Of a stretch of DNA of 64,000 nucleotides, positions 18,400-26,899 are shown in pieces; the first letter of the stretch is position 1, and the number at the start of each line of letters is the position of its first letter. The position numbers were made by a program, and so were the translations under genes. Source of the DNA: Halomonas sp. SpR8 (GTDB lineage: Bacteria; Pseudomonadota; Gammaproteobacteria; Pseudomonadales; Halomonadaceae); the NCBI RefSeq assembly GCF_031010195.1, contig NZ_JAUAMC010000003.1, positions 186,001 through 250,000 of the forward strand, read 5' to 3'. The notes beneath the pieces were generated by a model. That model saw only the letters and a program-made list of their open reading frames with translations, did not search any database and was not told where the DNA came from.

Positions 18400-19338
18400 A
18401 TGACACACCTCACACCTCTCGCCTCTGGCATTGCCTTTGCCACCGCCGCACTCTTCGTTTCTGCGGTTCACGCCGACGACCAAACCCTCGACTTCGGCGT
18501 TCCCGCTTGGCCCGGCATTACCGTCAAAACCGCCATCGCCGAACAGCTACTGAACCCACTGGGCTACGAAACCAGCACTCAGGAAATTGGCCTGCAGGTG
18601 ATTTATCAAGGCATTGAAAGCGGCGATATAGATGCGTTCCTGGGTGCTTGGCTGCCGGCTCAACGAGAAATGTTCAATCCGCGCAAAGAATCAGGCGTAT
18701 TGATTGATGTCGCCAATAACGTTGATGGCGCACAAATGACCCTGGCGGTGCCGGAATATCTGTATGAGAGCGGTATTCAAAGTTTTGCTGATCTGGATAA
18801 AAATCGCGAACAGTTCGACGGCGAGATCTATGGCTTTGGTGCAGGCTCCGCCGCCAGTGAAATTCTCCATGAAGCAATTGATAACGACACTTGGGGGTTA
18901 GGTGACTGGCAGATAGTCGATACCAGTGAAGTGGGCATGCTCTCCGCCGCGCAGGATGCGATTTCACGAGAAGAGCCAATTGTCTGGGTAGGCTGGACGC
19001 CCCACTGGATGAACCTTGAACTGCCCATGCGCTACCTGGAAGACCCCAAAGATCTATTCGGTGAGAGCAACGGTGAAAGCGATGTGTTAACGCTACTGCG
19101 CGGCGACTATGCCGATGCCAACCCCAATCTAGTGACGTTTTTTGAGCAATTCACCTTTAGCGCCGAAGAGCAGAGTTGGATGATTCAAGCCTTTGGCCAA
19201 GAAGAGCAAGGTTTAGCGGAGGTGGCCGATCAATGGATCAATGAGCACCCAGAGCGTATCGAAGCAATGCTGGCAGATGTGACCACCATCGACGGCGACC
19301 CCGCCTGGCCGGTCATTGAAGCCCAGCTCAACAATTAA
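18400..19338 (+). CDS. Glycine betaine/carnitine-type ABC substrate-binding protein (OpuAC family)
   Basis: 312 residues with an N-terminal signal peptide (residues 1-25, cleaved near VHA-DD). OpuAC/ProX features include FGVPAWPGITVKTAIAEQLL at the start of the mature part, FLGAWLPAQ and WVGWTPHWMN, which supply Trp residues that form the cation-pi cage for quaternary ammonium ligands. No permease or ATPase follows, so it must work with transporter parts encoded elsewhere, as known for the CbcXVW-type system of Pseudomonas that uses several binding proteins. It lies 67 bases after the dioxygenase gene, likely in one operon. Confidence 0.9.
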   Translation: MTHLTPLASGIAFATAALFVSAVHADDQTLDFGVPAWPGITVKTAIAEQLLNPLGYETSTQEIGLQVIYQGIESGDIDAFLGAWLPAQREMFNPRKESGVLIDVANNVDGAQMTLAVPEYLYESGIQSFADLDKNREQFDGEIYGFGAGSAASEILHEAIDNDTWGLGDWQIVDTSEVGMLSAAQDAISREEPIVWVGWTPHWMNLELPMRYLEDPKDLFGESNGESDVLTLLRGDYADANPNLVTFFEQFTFSAEEQSWMIQAFGQEEQGLAEVADQWINEHPERIEAMLADVTTIDGDPAWPVIEAQLNN

Positions 19339-19367
19339 AGACCTGCTCAACCATTAAAGACCCGTTC
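19330..19367. repeat. 19-base imperfect direct duplication at the end of the binding-protein gene
   Basis: Units 19330-19348 and 19349-19367 differ at few positions (AACAATTAAAGACCTGCTC and AACCATTAAAGACCCGTTC). The first unit contains the stop codon, so a slippage event appears to have duplicated the gene end into the spacer. Confidence 0.8.
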
Positions 19368-19468
19368 AACAACTGTCGCTTAGAACGATCGCTTAGCGCA
19401 AAAGCGCCTTCATCCCATCGCGCCGCTAGCGTATGCTGTGGACTTTTTGGCCGGTGGGGTGGGCGCAT

Positions 19469-20173
19469 ATGTCGCGGACATTAATAAAAGGCGTTGGCCT
19501 ACTGGTAGCCGTCGTGCTGCTAGGCCTTATGTGGCATTTACTGCAGCGCTACGACCTGCTGACTCAGGCGCGCCTTAGCGAGTTGATCGGTTACATCCGC
19601 CAGTGGCGTACCGCGCCCTGGATGTTTGCCGCAGTCATGGGCGTTTACATCAGCGCCCTGCTGTTGATCTTTCCACTCAGCCTGCTCGTGGTCGTGACAG
19701 GCTTACTGTTTGGACCTGTGTGGGGGCTCGTCTACGCCACTCTCGGCACGCTCTCTTCGTCGGTCGTCTCTTACTGGGTAGGCCACTGGTTAGGCAGAGA
19801 TGCGCTGATGCACTACGGCGGCCAACATCTACGCGGTTTATCAGGCTATCTATCCAAGCGCGGCATACGCACCATGACGGTGATTAACCTGCTGCCGCTC
19901 GCCCCTTTTACGCTCACCAATATGCTGGCGGGCGCTTTTCACCTGAAGTTTCGCGACTATATGATCGGCTCCACACTGGGTATCGTGCCGGGGCTGGCGG
20001 CGGTGATTCTGCTCGGCAGCCAGTTAGGTGCTCTGTTCACCGCCGCGTCGGCCAAGGAAATCATTCTAGCGGCTGTCGGACTCGCCGCCGGGGTTGGCCT
20101 GTTAATAGGCCTTAAACGCTATGCCAACCGGCGCCAAGCATCCAAACAACAGTCTCATCGCGAAGGTGAATGA
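19469..20173 (+). CDS. TVP38/TMEM64 (VTT/DedA-like) inner-membrane protein
   Basis: 234 residues from the ATG at 19469; an ATG 12 codons upstream has no ribosome binding site. One N-terminal membrane helix is followed by a VTT domain with about five more. Family blocks: FPLSLLVVVTGLLFGPVWGLVYATLGTLSSSVVSY and the F/G motif in NLLPLAPFTLTNMLAGAFHLKFRDYMIGS. VTT-domain proteins are implicated in lipid scrambling or envelope homeostasis. Its 3' end overlaps the convergent glycosyltransferase gene by 19 bases, so antisense interaction of the transcripts is possible. Confidence 0.88.
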   Translation: MSRTLIKGVGLLVAVVLLGLMWHLLQRYDLLTQARLSELIGYIRQWRTAPWMFAAVMGVYISALLLIFPLSLLVVVTGLLFGPVWGLVYATLGTLSSSVVSYWVGHWLGRDALMHYGGQHLRGLSGYLSKRGIRTMTVINLLPLAPFTLTNMLAGAFHLKFRDYMIGSTLGIVPGLAAVILLGSQLGALFTAASAKEIILAAVGLAAGVGLLIGLKRYANRRQASKQQSHREGE

Positions 20174-22401
20174 TATTTGGCCAGCACTTCGGCGTAAAAG
20201 TTAGCCACCGCTGAGGCAAAGTTGGCAATATCAAACTCTTCGGCAAAGTGGCTGGCCTGCCTGCCCAACTGCTGGCGCAGCTCAACGTTATCTTTTAACT
20301 CCATTACTTTCTGTCCCCACGCCTGGCGATTTTGCGGTGTTTTGAAGCCGTTGACTCCCTGGCGTACCACGTCATCGATACCGCTGGAACGCACTGCCAC
20401 CACGGGCAGACCCGCCGACATCGCCTCAAGGATCACCATGCCCTGGGTTTCCGAGGTGGAGGCAAACACAAACAGATCGCCCAGATGGTAATAAAGCGCC
20501 ATGCGCTCCGGCGGCACTGCGCCCACCAGGGTGACCTGCGAGGTTAGCTTTAAGGTATCGATTTGGGTTTGAATCGCCTCGCGATCCGGCCCATCACCAA
20601 TCAACAGCAAATGAAAATCATCGTGCCCCTGATAACGGAGCTCAGCGAGAGCTTCCAGCATAAAGCTAATATTTTTTTCTTTGCTAATCCGCGAAACGCT
20701 AATCAATATTTTACGTGAAGAGCTAACGCCTAATCGCTCACGCAACGCATCCAGCTCACGCTCATCAACGTGGGCGAAACGCGCGACATCGATGCCCGTC
20801 GGCTGCACCAGCGAGGGGGTTTTTACGCCGATCATGCGCAAATACTCTTCCGCCGAATAGGTCGGCACAATCACCCCCTGGCAGCGATTAGAGAAGCGCT
20901 TGATCAAGTAATGCGAGATCAGATTACGAAACAGCGCCCCCGGTAACGGTACAAAGTGGGCGTAATGTTCTAAGCGCGTGTGGTAGGTATAGACCACCGG
21001 CACCTTAAGCCGACGCCCCATAAACAGCCCCATGGAGCCCAGCCAGAAAGGGTGGTGAACGTGAATAAGGTCAGGCTTGAAGGCCCGTAGACAGCGGCGA
21101 AACCGTGCGCTAAACGGATTAGTTAACCGAAACTCACCCTTCTGACCAAACGCCATCAGCGTTGGAATGCGCTTTATGGAGCTATCGTCCTTGCACGCTT
21201 CTCGGTAGCGCGGTACGAACAACTGAAGTGAGTGACCTAGATCGCATAAGCCATTGCGCAGGCGGTCCACCGATACCGACACCCCGGATACAAAGGGAAA
21301 ATAGTTGTTGGATACCATCGCCACGCGCAGTGATTTACCCAGAAAAGGCGTCGGATCAATATCAAAATCGGGGTAGTAATCACGGTCTTCAAAAATCAGC
21401 CGATGCAAACGCAGGGCGAGTAGCGACAGTACACCGACAATCAGCAAAAACCGCGTATAGCTGACGTAGAAAAACGCATAAAGCGTCGACCAGACGCTGG
21501 TGACCATACGCCACCAGCCGGGGCTATCCACGTTCAAACGCACCGGGGCAATAGTGACATTGTCACCGGCTACATTGACGATGACATAGTGATGGAAGCT
21601 GCTATCGGCATCGATCAGAATACCGCCCGCACCGCCAGTTGTAACGTAATCCACACCGTTGATCGTCTGCTGGGAAAAGAGTGTCAGGTTGGCGGAGAAC
21701 ACCGTATCGACGCCATACTCTTCCGCTAGCGCCATAATGCCATCCGCAAGTCGCGGATCATTGAGATAATTGTCCGCCTCAAACAGCGGCGCGTCGCTCA
21801 CCACATTGTGCAGCGGCAAGCCCACAAACAAAAATTTATGCTGCGCCTCAGAAGCCGTGAGCTCCCGGGATAACCAATCAAGCTGCCAAGAGGTGGATGA
21901 CTTACCGGTACCGTCCACAAAGATAAAGTGGCTATTACCGGCGACAAAGGAGTAAAAGTGCGGGCCAAAGTATTCATAAAACAGGTAGCTGCCAAAGTCG
22001 CTATCTTCGTTGTCGCCGTAGGTGAGTAAGTAAGGAACATTGAGCTTCTCCAGACTCTGGTAAATCGCCTGATAGCTCTCCTGCTGCCCTCCACTCACGG
22101 CATTCCCCGCCGAAATCAGAAAGTCGATACCGCCCTGATTAATCAGCGGTACGATCTCTTCTTGAAACACGCTCACGGAGTTATTGATGTTGCCCACCAC
22201 CGCAAATCGGTAGTCGGTTCGCTCCGTCAACACCTCGCGAATATTGGCCACTTCAAGGGTGTGCACCGACTCAAACTTGGGCTCTGCCACGTACAGCCAG
22301 ATCTGGTGGGCAATCAGCCCAACCACCAGGGCCAGATTAAGATAGAAGAACAGCCGCAACCAGCGCTGGCGGGAAAAACGAAGAAAGGAGCGTCGAGGCA
22401 T
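20155..22401 (-). CDS. GT4 glycosyltransferase fused to a degenerate metallophosphoesterase-like domain
   Basis: 748 residues. TM1 is about 17-37; residues about 64-290 resemble a calcineurin-like phosphoesterase; TM2 is about 309-333; residues about 357-740 form a GT-B glycosyltransferase of family 4 (NYFPFVSGVSVSVDRL, HVHHPFWLGSMG, the EX7E-like ASTSETQGMVILEAMSAGLPV). The predicted topology puts the phosphoesterase-like part in the periplasm and the transferase in the cytoplasm. Expected metal motifs are altered: GDxH is GNIN (70-73), GD is GN (99-100), GNHE is GDNE (129-132) and GHxH is ANLT (237-240). The transferase most resembles those adding a sugar to diacylglycerol or phosphatidylinositol. 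Acceptor unknown. Confidence 0.87.
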   Translation of the reverse strand: MPRRSFLRFSRQRWLRLFFYLNLALVVGLIAHQIWLYVAEPKFESVHTLEVANIREVLTERTDYRFAVVGNINNSVSVFQEEIVPLINQGGIDFLISAGNAVSGGQQESYQAIYQSLEKLNVPYLLTYGDNEDSDFGSYLFYEYFGPHFYSFVAGNSHFIFVDGTGKSSTSWQLDWLSRELTASEAQHKFLFVGLPLHNVVSDAPLFEADNYLNDPRLADGIMALAEEYGVDTVFSANLTLFSQQTINGVDYVTTGGAGGILIDADSSFHHYVIVNVAGDNVTIAPVRLNVDSPGWWRMVTSVWSTLYAFFYVSYTRFLLIVGVLSLLALRLHRLIFEDRDYYPDFDIDPTPFLGKSLRVAMVSNNYFPFVSGVSVSVDRLRNGLCDLGHSLQLFVPRYREACKDDSSIKRIPTLMAFGQKGEFRLTNPFSARFRRCLRAFKPDLIHVHHPFWLGSMGLFMGRRLKVPVVYTYHTRLEHYAHFVPLPGALFRNLISHYLIKRFSNRCQGVIVPTYSAEEYLRMIGVKTPSLVQPTGIDVARFAHVDERELDALRERLGVSSSRKILISVSRISKEKNISFMLEALAELRYQGHDDFHLLLIGDGPDREAIQTQIDTLKLTSQVTLVGAVPPERMALYYHLGDLFVFASTSETQGMVILEAMSAGLPVVAVRSSGIDDVVRQGVNGFKTPQNRQAWGQKVMELKDNVELRQQLGRQASHFAEEFDIANFASAVANFYAEVLAKYHSPSR

Positions 22402-22493
22402 TTAAAAGCGCTTTTTCAATGATAAAAATGGGGTCGCCGCCAGTGCAGCGGTTTAGGCCTTAAAATACCGTTACTATACAGCAACAGCACTCA

Positions 22494-22573
22494 CCATAGT
22501 CGATCGCCCATAGCTCGTCGCCAACCATAGCTCGTCGCCAACCATATCACCGCAAACCATAGTTCACCGCCAA
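22494..22573. repeat. Array of five degenerate 14-17-base units upstream of the lipocalin gene
   Basis: Units start at 22494, 22508, 22525, 22542 and 22557, each beginning CCATA. Units 2 and 3 are identical (CCATAGCTCGTCGCCAA); the others are shortened or diverged. The last unit runs into the AAGGAG ribosome binding site of the lipocalin gene. The tract fills most of the space between the divergent glycosyltransferase and lipocalin genes. Confidence 0.9.
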
Positions 22574-22584
22574 GGAGCGTGTTA

Positions 22585-23121
22585 ATGAAAGTACTGCTAG
22601 GAAGCAGCGTCGTCAGCATGGCCTTACTCACCGGCTGCACCGGCATTCCCGATGGCACTGAGCCAATCACGGGTTTTGAGCTAGACCGCTACCTCGGCCA
22701 GTGGTTCGAAATTGCCCGTTTGGATCACTCTTTTGAGCGCGGCCTAGATTGCGTCACCGCCACTTACAGCCTGCGTGATGATGACGGCGTGCGGGTAATC
22801 AACCGCGGCTACAACCTGGAAGAGCAGGCATGGGACGAAGCCGAAGGCCGCGCCTACTTTATTGATGAAGAGAGCGTTGGGCGTTTGAAAGTGAGCTTCT
22901 TTGGGCCCTTCTACGGCGGCTACAACATTTTAGAACTGGATGACGACTATCAGTGGGCGCTAGTGGCCGGACCAAATCGCGACTACCTATGGATACTTTC
23001 GCGTACGCCGGAGATGGATAGCGCGACCGAAAACCGCCTGCGCCAACGGGCAGCCGAACTAGACTTCCCCACCGATGAGCTAATCGACGTGTCTCAAGGT
23101 GAGGAGTGCCCGACTCAATAA
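22585..23121 (+). CDS. blc: Outer-membrane lipoprotein lipocalin (Blc-like)
   Basis: 178 residues. The lipoprotein signal ends in the lipobox LLTGC (Cys about residue 18; the next residue is Thr, so Asp-type inner-membrane retention is not expected). The lipocalin barrel shows YLGQWFEIARLDHSFERGLDCVTATYSL, the Y-x-G-x-W-family motif, and a late RDYLWILSRTP strand. Blc homologues bind lysophospholipids or fatty acids at the outer membrane. ATG 22585 is chosen because AAGGAG lies 7 bases before it; the upstream in-frame GTG is only one base from that site. Confidence 0.93.
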   Translation: MKVLLGSSVVSMALLTGCTGIPDGTEPITGFELDRYLGQWFEIARLDHSFERGLDCVTATYSLRDDDGVRVINRGYNLEEQAWDEAEGRAYFIDEESVGRLKVSFFGPFYGGYNILELDDDYQWALVAGPNRDYLWILSRTPEMDSATENRLRQRAAELDFPTDELIDVSQGEECPTQ

Positions 23122-23125
23122 CCGA

Positions 23126-24064
23126 TTAATGTTCGGGCATTGCCGACACCCGCCCGTTCATCTCGCGCTGAACATAGTCAATAAAGGCGCGTAACCGGGC
23201 GGGCACATGGCGGCGCTGCTCGAATACCGCGTAAAAATCCGCCCGCACGCCTTGCCAGCCTGGCAGCAGTTCAACTAATGCCCCGCTGGCAAGGTGCTCG
23301 TTAACGTCCCACCAGGAGCGCAGCATTACACCGTGGCCGTCCAAGGCTAAACGGGTAATCACCTCACCATCGTTGCTGGCCAGCCGACCGCTGACTTTGA
23401 CCGACTGCACCTTTCCAGATGCTAACTGGGTCGGTTGGCCGCTGGGCACAAAACGCCATAGCGGAAAATCACTGTCGTTCTCACGGATGACTAAACAGGC
23501 GTGCTGCTGCAAATCTGCCGGTGTGTGGATAGGCAAAGCTTGGGCAATGTAGTCAGGCGACGCGCAGAGTACCCGCCGATTGGCCAAAATACGCCGGGCA
23601 ACCAAACGCGACTCCGGTGGCTCACCCACGCGAATGCCAATATCAAAGCCATGATCGCTCAGGTTAAGGGGAAAATTAGTCAGCTCTAACCACCCTTCCA
23701 CCTCAGAGTGCTCGGCGCAAAAGCGTGACAGTAGCGGTGCGATATGGCGGCGACCAAAACCAAAGGTGGCGTTGACCCGCAGCCGACCACTCAGCGCCTG
23801 ATCGGCTCCCTCTCCCAATGAATTTTCCAGTTCATCCAGCTCATCCAAAATCAGCGCACCACGAGCCAGATAGCGCTCGCCCTCTGCCGTCAGCGTCAAC
23901 CGCCTCGTGGTGCGAGCCGCCAACTCCACTCCCAGGCGCGCCTCCAACTGCTTTAGCCGCTTGCTCACCGCCGAGAGCGACAGCCCCAGTTCACGAGCAG
24001 TCGCCGTTAAACTCCCGGCCCGCGCCAAGTGCTGAAAAAATGCCAAATCATCCAAGTAAGCCAT
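23126..24064 (-). CDS. LysR-family regulator, DmlR-like
   Basis: 312 residues from the ATG at 24064, which has a TGAGGG site; the frame extends upstream without a better start. The HTH covers residues 1-60 (LDDLAFFQHLARAGSLTATARELGLSLSAVSKRLKQLE). It is divergent from the tartrate/D-malate dehydrogenase gene across 142 bases, matching the dmlR-dmlA arrangement of E. coli, in which the regulator activates the dehydrogenase on D-malate. Inducer and sign of regulation here are inferred. The stop is 4 bases past the convergent lipocalin gene. Confidence 0.88.
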   Translation of the reverse strand: MAYLDDLAFFQHLARAGSLTATARELGLSLSAVSKRLKQLEARLGVELAARTTRRLTLTAEGERYLARGALILDELDELENSLGEGADQALSGRLRVNATFGFGRRHIAPLLSRFCAEHSEVEGWLELTNFPLNLSDHGFDIGIRVGEPPESRLVARRILANRRVLCASPDYIAQALPIHTPADLQQHACLVIRENDSDFPLWRFVPSGQPTQLASGKVQSVKVSGRLASNDGEVITRLALDGHGVMLRSWWDVNEHLASGALVELLPGWQGVRADFYAVFEQRRHVPARLRAFIDYVQREMNGRVSAMPEH

Positions 24065-24206
24065 GCCAGCCCTCAGCCATTCTTCACTTTTACGCAACAA
24101 TAGATTGAATAATAGCCTGATTATCTCCACCAAAATAGTCGCTACACTTTATTCACGACTCACGACTCACAAGCATGCAAAGCAACAAACGAGATAAGGA
24201 ACCACT

Positions 24207-25280
24207 ATGACCCACCGTATCGCCATTATCGCCGGTGACGGCATCGGCACTGAAGTCATGCCCGAAGGCGTTCGCTCGCTTGAGGCCACCGCTAAGCGTT
24301 TTAATATTGACCTAGAATTCACTACCTTTGAGTTTGGTAGCTGCGACTACTACCTCGAGCACGGTAAAATGCTCCCGGATGATTGGTTCGAGCAGTTGAA
24401 AGGGTTCGATGCACTGTTTTACGGCGCGGTCGGCTGGCCCGATAAAGTCCCCGACCATATCTCTCTATGGGGCTCGCTGCTCCAGTTCCGCCGCCGTTTT
24501 GACCAGTACATCAACCTGCGCCCCTGCAAACTGATGCCCGGCATTAAAAGCCCGTTGGCAGGCCGCGAACCCGGCGATATCGACTTTTACGTGGTGCGAG
24601 AAAACACCGAAGGCGAGTACTCCAGCGTTGGCGGCAAGATGTTTGAAGGCACCGACCGGGAAGTGGTGATTCAAGACACGGTCATGACCCGCACCGGCGT
24701 TGACCGCGTACTGAAGTACGCCTTTGAGCTAGCACAAACCCGCCCGCGTAAAAAACTTACCTCCGCGACCAAATCCAACGGCATCTCCATCACTATGCCC
24801 TACTGGGATGAGCGGGTGGTCGAGATGGCCAAGGGCTACCCAGAGATCGCCGTGGATAAATTCCATATCGATATTCTCACTGCCAACTTCGTTCTCCACC
24901 CGGACTGGTTCGACGTCGTAGTGGGCAGCAATCTATTCGGCGATATTCTCTCGGACTTAGGCCCTGCCTGCACTGGCACTATCGGTATTGCCCCTTCGGC
25001 CAATATCAACCCAGAAGGCAACTTCCCTAGCCTGTTTGAGCCAGTGCACGGCAGCGCGCCGGATATCGCCGGCAAAGGCATCGCCAACCCCATCGGCCAG
25101 ATTTGGTCGGGGGCGATGATGCTTGAACACCTCGGCTATAAAGAGGCCGGTGATGCAATGGTCACAGCTATCGAGGCAGTGTTAAGCCAGGGGAACGCCA
25201 ATGTACTGACCCGCGATGTAGGCGGTAATGGCACCACGGAAAGCCTAGGCAAAGCGATTGCCGACAAGCTGGCAGAGTAA
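24207..25280 (+). CDS. dmlA: Tartrate/D-malate dehydrogenase (decarboxylating)
   Basis: 357-residue member of the isocitrate/isopropylmalate dehydrogenase family. Substrate-binding arginines lie in LLQFRRRFDQYINLRPCKL; FYVVRENTEGEYSSVGG gives the family ENTEGEY motif; metal-binding aspartates occur in VGSNLFGDILSDLGP; NAD+ contact GSAPDIAGKGIANP is near residue 280. Length and motifs fit TtuC/DmlA enzymes, which oxidise D-malate to pyruvate and CO2 or act on tartrate with NAD+ and Mn2+. The divergent DmlR-like gene supports D-malate or tartrate use. Confidence 0.92.
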   Translation: MTHRIAIIAGDGIGTEVMPEGVRSLEATAKRFNIDLEFTTFEFGSCDYYLEHGKMLPDDWFEQLKGFDALFYGAVGWPDKVPDHISLWGSLLQFRRRFDQYINLRPCKLMPGIKSPLAGREPGDIDFYVVRENTEGEYSSVGGKMFEGTDREVVIQDTVMTRTGVDRVLKYAFELAQTRPRKKLTSATKSNGISITMPYWDERVVEMAKGYPEIAVDKFHIDILTANFVLHPDWFDVVVGSNLFGDILSDLGPACTGTIGIAPSANINPEGNFPSLFEPVHGSAPDIAGKGIANPIGQIWSGAMMLEHLGYKEAGDAMVTAIEAVLSQGNANVLTRDVGGNGTTESLGKAIADKLAE

Positions 25281-25302
25281 CCCCCTAAAATAATCAGCCA
25301 AT

Positions 25303-25338
25303 TAAAAGCCTCGCTGGATTTCTCCAGCGAGGCTTTTA
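25303..25338. terminator. Bidirectional intrinsic terminator between dmlA and wrbA
   Basis: Perfect 15-base stem (25303-25317 with 25324-25338) and a 6-base loop. The arms begin with TAAAAG and end with CTTTTA, so both transcripts end in a U tract. The two genes converge here. Confidence 0.93.
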
Positions 25339-25396
25339 CATTACGAGCTAGATGAGTTATGCGCTATCGAACTTACTAGCTGACTTAAACGATTAA

Positions 25397-25996
25397 TTAG
25401 CTGGCCAGCTTGGCCGCCGTTTTAGCCACTAACTCACCCTGGAAACGGGCAATTTTAAGTTCGCGCTCATCAGGTTGGCGAGAACCGTCTCCACCTGCCA
25501 AGGTTGCTGCACCATAGGGTGTACCACCGCTGACTTTGGAAATATCAAACTGCTCTTCAACGCCATAGCCGATAGGCACGATGATCATGCCGTGGTGGGC
25601 AAGCGTGGTCCATGTAGAAGTAATGGTCATCTCATCACCGCCGCCGGTACCGGTCGAGGTGAACACGCTAGCTACTTTGCCACGTAACGCCCCATTCGCC
25701 CATAAGCCACCAGTCTGGTCCAGAAAAGTACGCATTTGACCGGCCATGTTACCGAAGCGGGTAGGCGTACCGAAGATGATCGCATCGTAATCGGCAAGCT
25801 CTTGCGGATTCGCTTCCGGGGTATCGTAATCCTGCTTACCACCGGCATTTTTAAACGCCTCTTCCGGCATGGTTTCGGGTACACGCTTAACCGTTACTTC
25901 TACACCGCTCACGCCTTTTGCACCCTCTGCAACAGCGTGCGCCATCGTATCGATATGTCCATACATTGAATAATAAAGAACTAGTACCTTTGTCAT
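25397..25996 (-). CDS. wrbA: NAD(P)H:quinone oxidoreductase type IV (WrbA)
   Basis: 199-residue flavodoxin-like protein. The FMN phosphate loop is at residues 9-15 (YYSMYGHI); the family motif [24 protein letters not shown] is near residue 76; [14 protein letters not shown] near 111 closes the active site. It reduces quinones by two electrons to avoid semiquinone radicals and usually forms tetramers in the cytoplasm. AAAGGAG precedes the ATG. Monocistronic by the terminator downstream. Often under stress or RpoS control in relatives. Confidence 0.95.
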   Translation of the reverse strand: MTKVLVLYYSMYGHIDTMAHAVAEGAKGVSGVEVTVKRVPETMPEEAFKNAGGKQDYDTPEANPQELADYDAIIFGTPTRFGNMAGQMRTFLDQTGGLWANGALRGKVASVFTSTGTGGGDEMTITSTWTTLAHHGMIIVPIGYGVEEQFDISKVSGGTPYGAATLAGGDGSRQPDERELKIARFQGELVAKTAAKLAS

Positions 25997-26205
25997 TGCT
26001 ATCTCCTTTACATCGTTCCGCGTTGCGATGGGGTGTTACCCAACAAACTGGTGAACACTAAGATAGCGCAACCTATAGTAGAAAAAAGCGAATGTTTTCG
26101 TCCGCGAGCGTCGATTTCATCGACGAACGCTACCTTGCACTTTCCGCCATCCACCACTAGCTTTTGACTTGTCTATATATAGCCAACGTATCCAAGGAGT
26201 TTGGA

Positions 26206-26646
26206 ATGACGATTTTTGAAGCCCTGCGCAAGGACCACGATATTCAGCGCGACCTGCTTGCCCGCTTAGTTGAAACACATGGAGATAGCGGCGAGCGCGA
26301 TAACCTTTATCAGCAGGTGCGTGCCGAATTGCACTATCACGCTGCCGCAGAAGAGCGAGCGCTCTATATCCCCATGATGTCGATTGACATGACCCAGGAG
26401 AAAGCCCGCCATAGCGTTGCCGAACACCATGAGATTGATGAGCTTTTAGAGCTTCTTGATGAAACCGACTACAGCGCCACACATTGGCTTACCCACGCCA
26501 AGCAGCTCCAGGATTTAGTCACCCACCACCTGGATGAAGAGGAGCAAGAGGTTTTTCAACTGGCTGGACGTGGGTTGCAAGAGCGACAAAAAACGTCTCT
26601 TGCCAGCAAGTATCAGGAAGAAATGCAGCGCCAGCGCTCTGCATAA
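26206..26646 (+). CDS. Hemerythrin HHE-domain protein
   Basis: 146 residues, all-alpha, with the iron-ligand pattern spread along four helices: KDHDIQRDLL near residue 9, ELHYHAAAEERALY near 42, VAEHHEIDELLELL near 71 and THHLDEEEQEVF near 105. Such proteins bind a non-haem di-iron centre and may sense or carry oxygen, nitric oxide or iron. AAGGAG precedes the chosen ATG; 14 more codons are open upstream but lack a ribosome binding site. A strong terminator follows. Confidence 0.92.
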   Translation: MTIFEALRKDHDIQRDLLARLVETHGDSGERDNLYQQVRAELHYHAAAEERALYIPMMSIDMTQEKARHSVAEHHEIDELLELLDETDYSATHWLTHAKQLQDLVTHHLDEEEQEVFQLAGRGLQERQKTSLASKYQEEMQRQRSA

Positions 26647-26680
26647 CCCAACGTTCTACGTAATTACGAAGCATAATGAG

Positions 26681-26714
26681 AAAAAGCGCTCATGCTCAGC
26701 ATGGGTGCTTTTTT
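26681..26714 (+). terminator. Intrinsic terminator after the hemerythrin gene
   Basis: Fifteen-pair stem with two G-U pairs (from AAAAAGC at 26681 to GCTTTTT at 26707) and a 3-base loop, ending in TTTTTT. A clear plus-strand terminator, with an A run that could also serve the minus strand. Confidence 0.9.
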
Positions 26715-26899
26715 GATACTAGTGACTTATTAGAGCCGCGGTTAAGATCCAACTTGCTGCCTAAATACGCTTTTTCACGAATAAGCTAGGCTTTTACACG
26801 CGAACGACCTACTAGCTTGTGACAAACGCTCAGCATGGTGATGCTAGGCTCACTTTTGTACTGACGACGAGCATAGACAACAAATACTAAGGAGCGACA

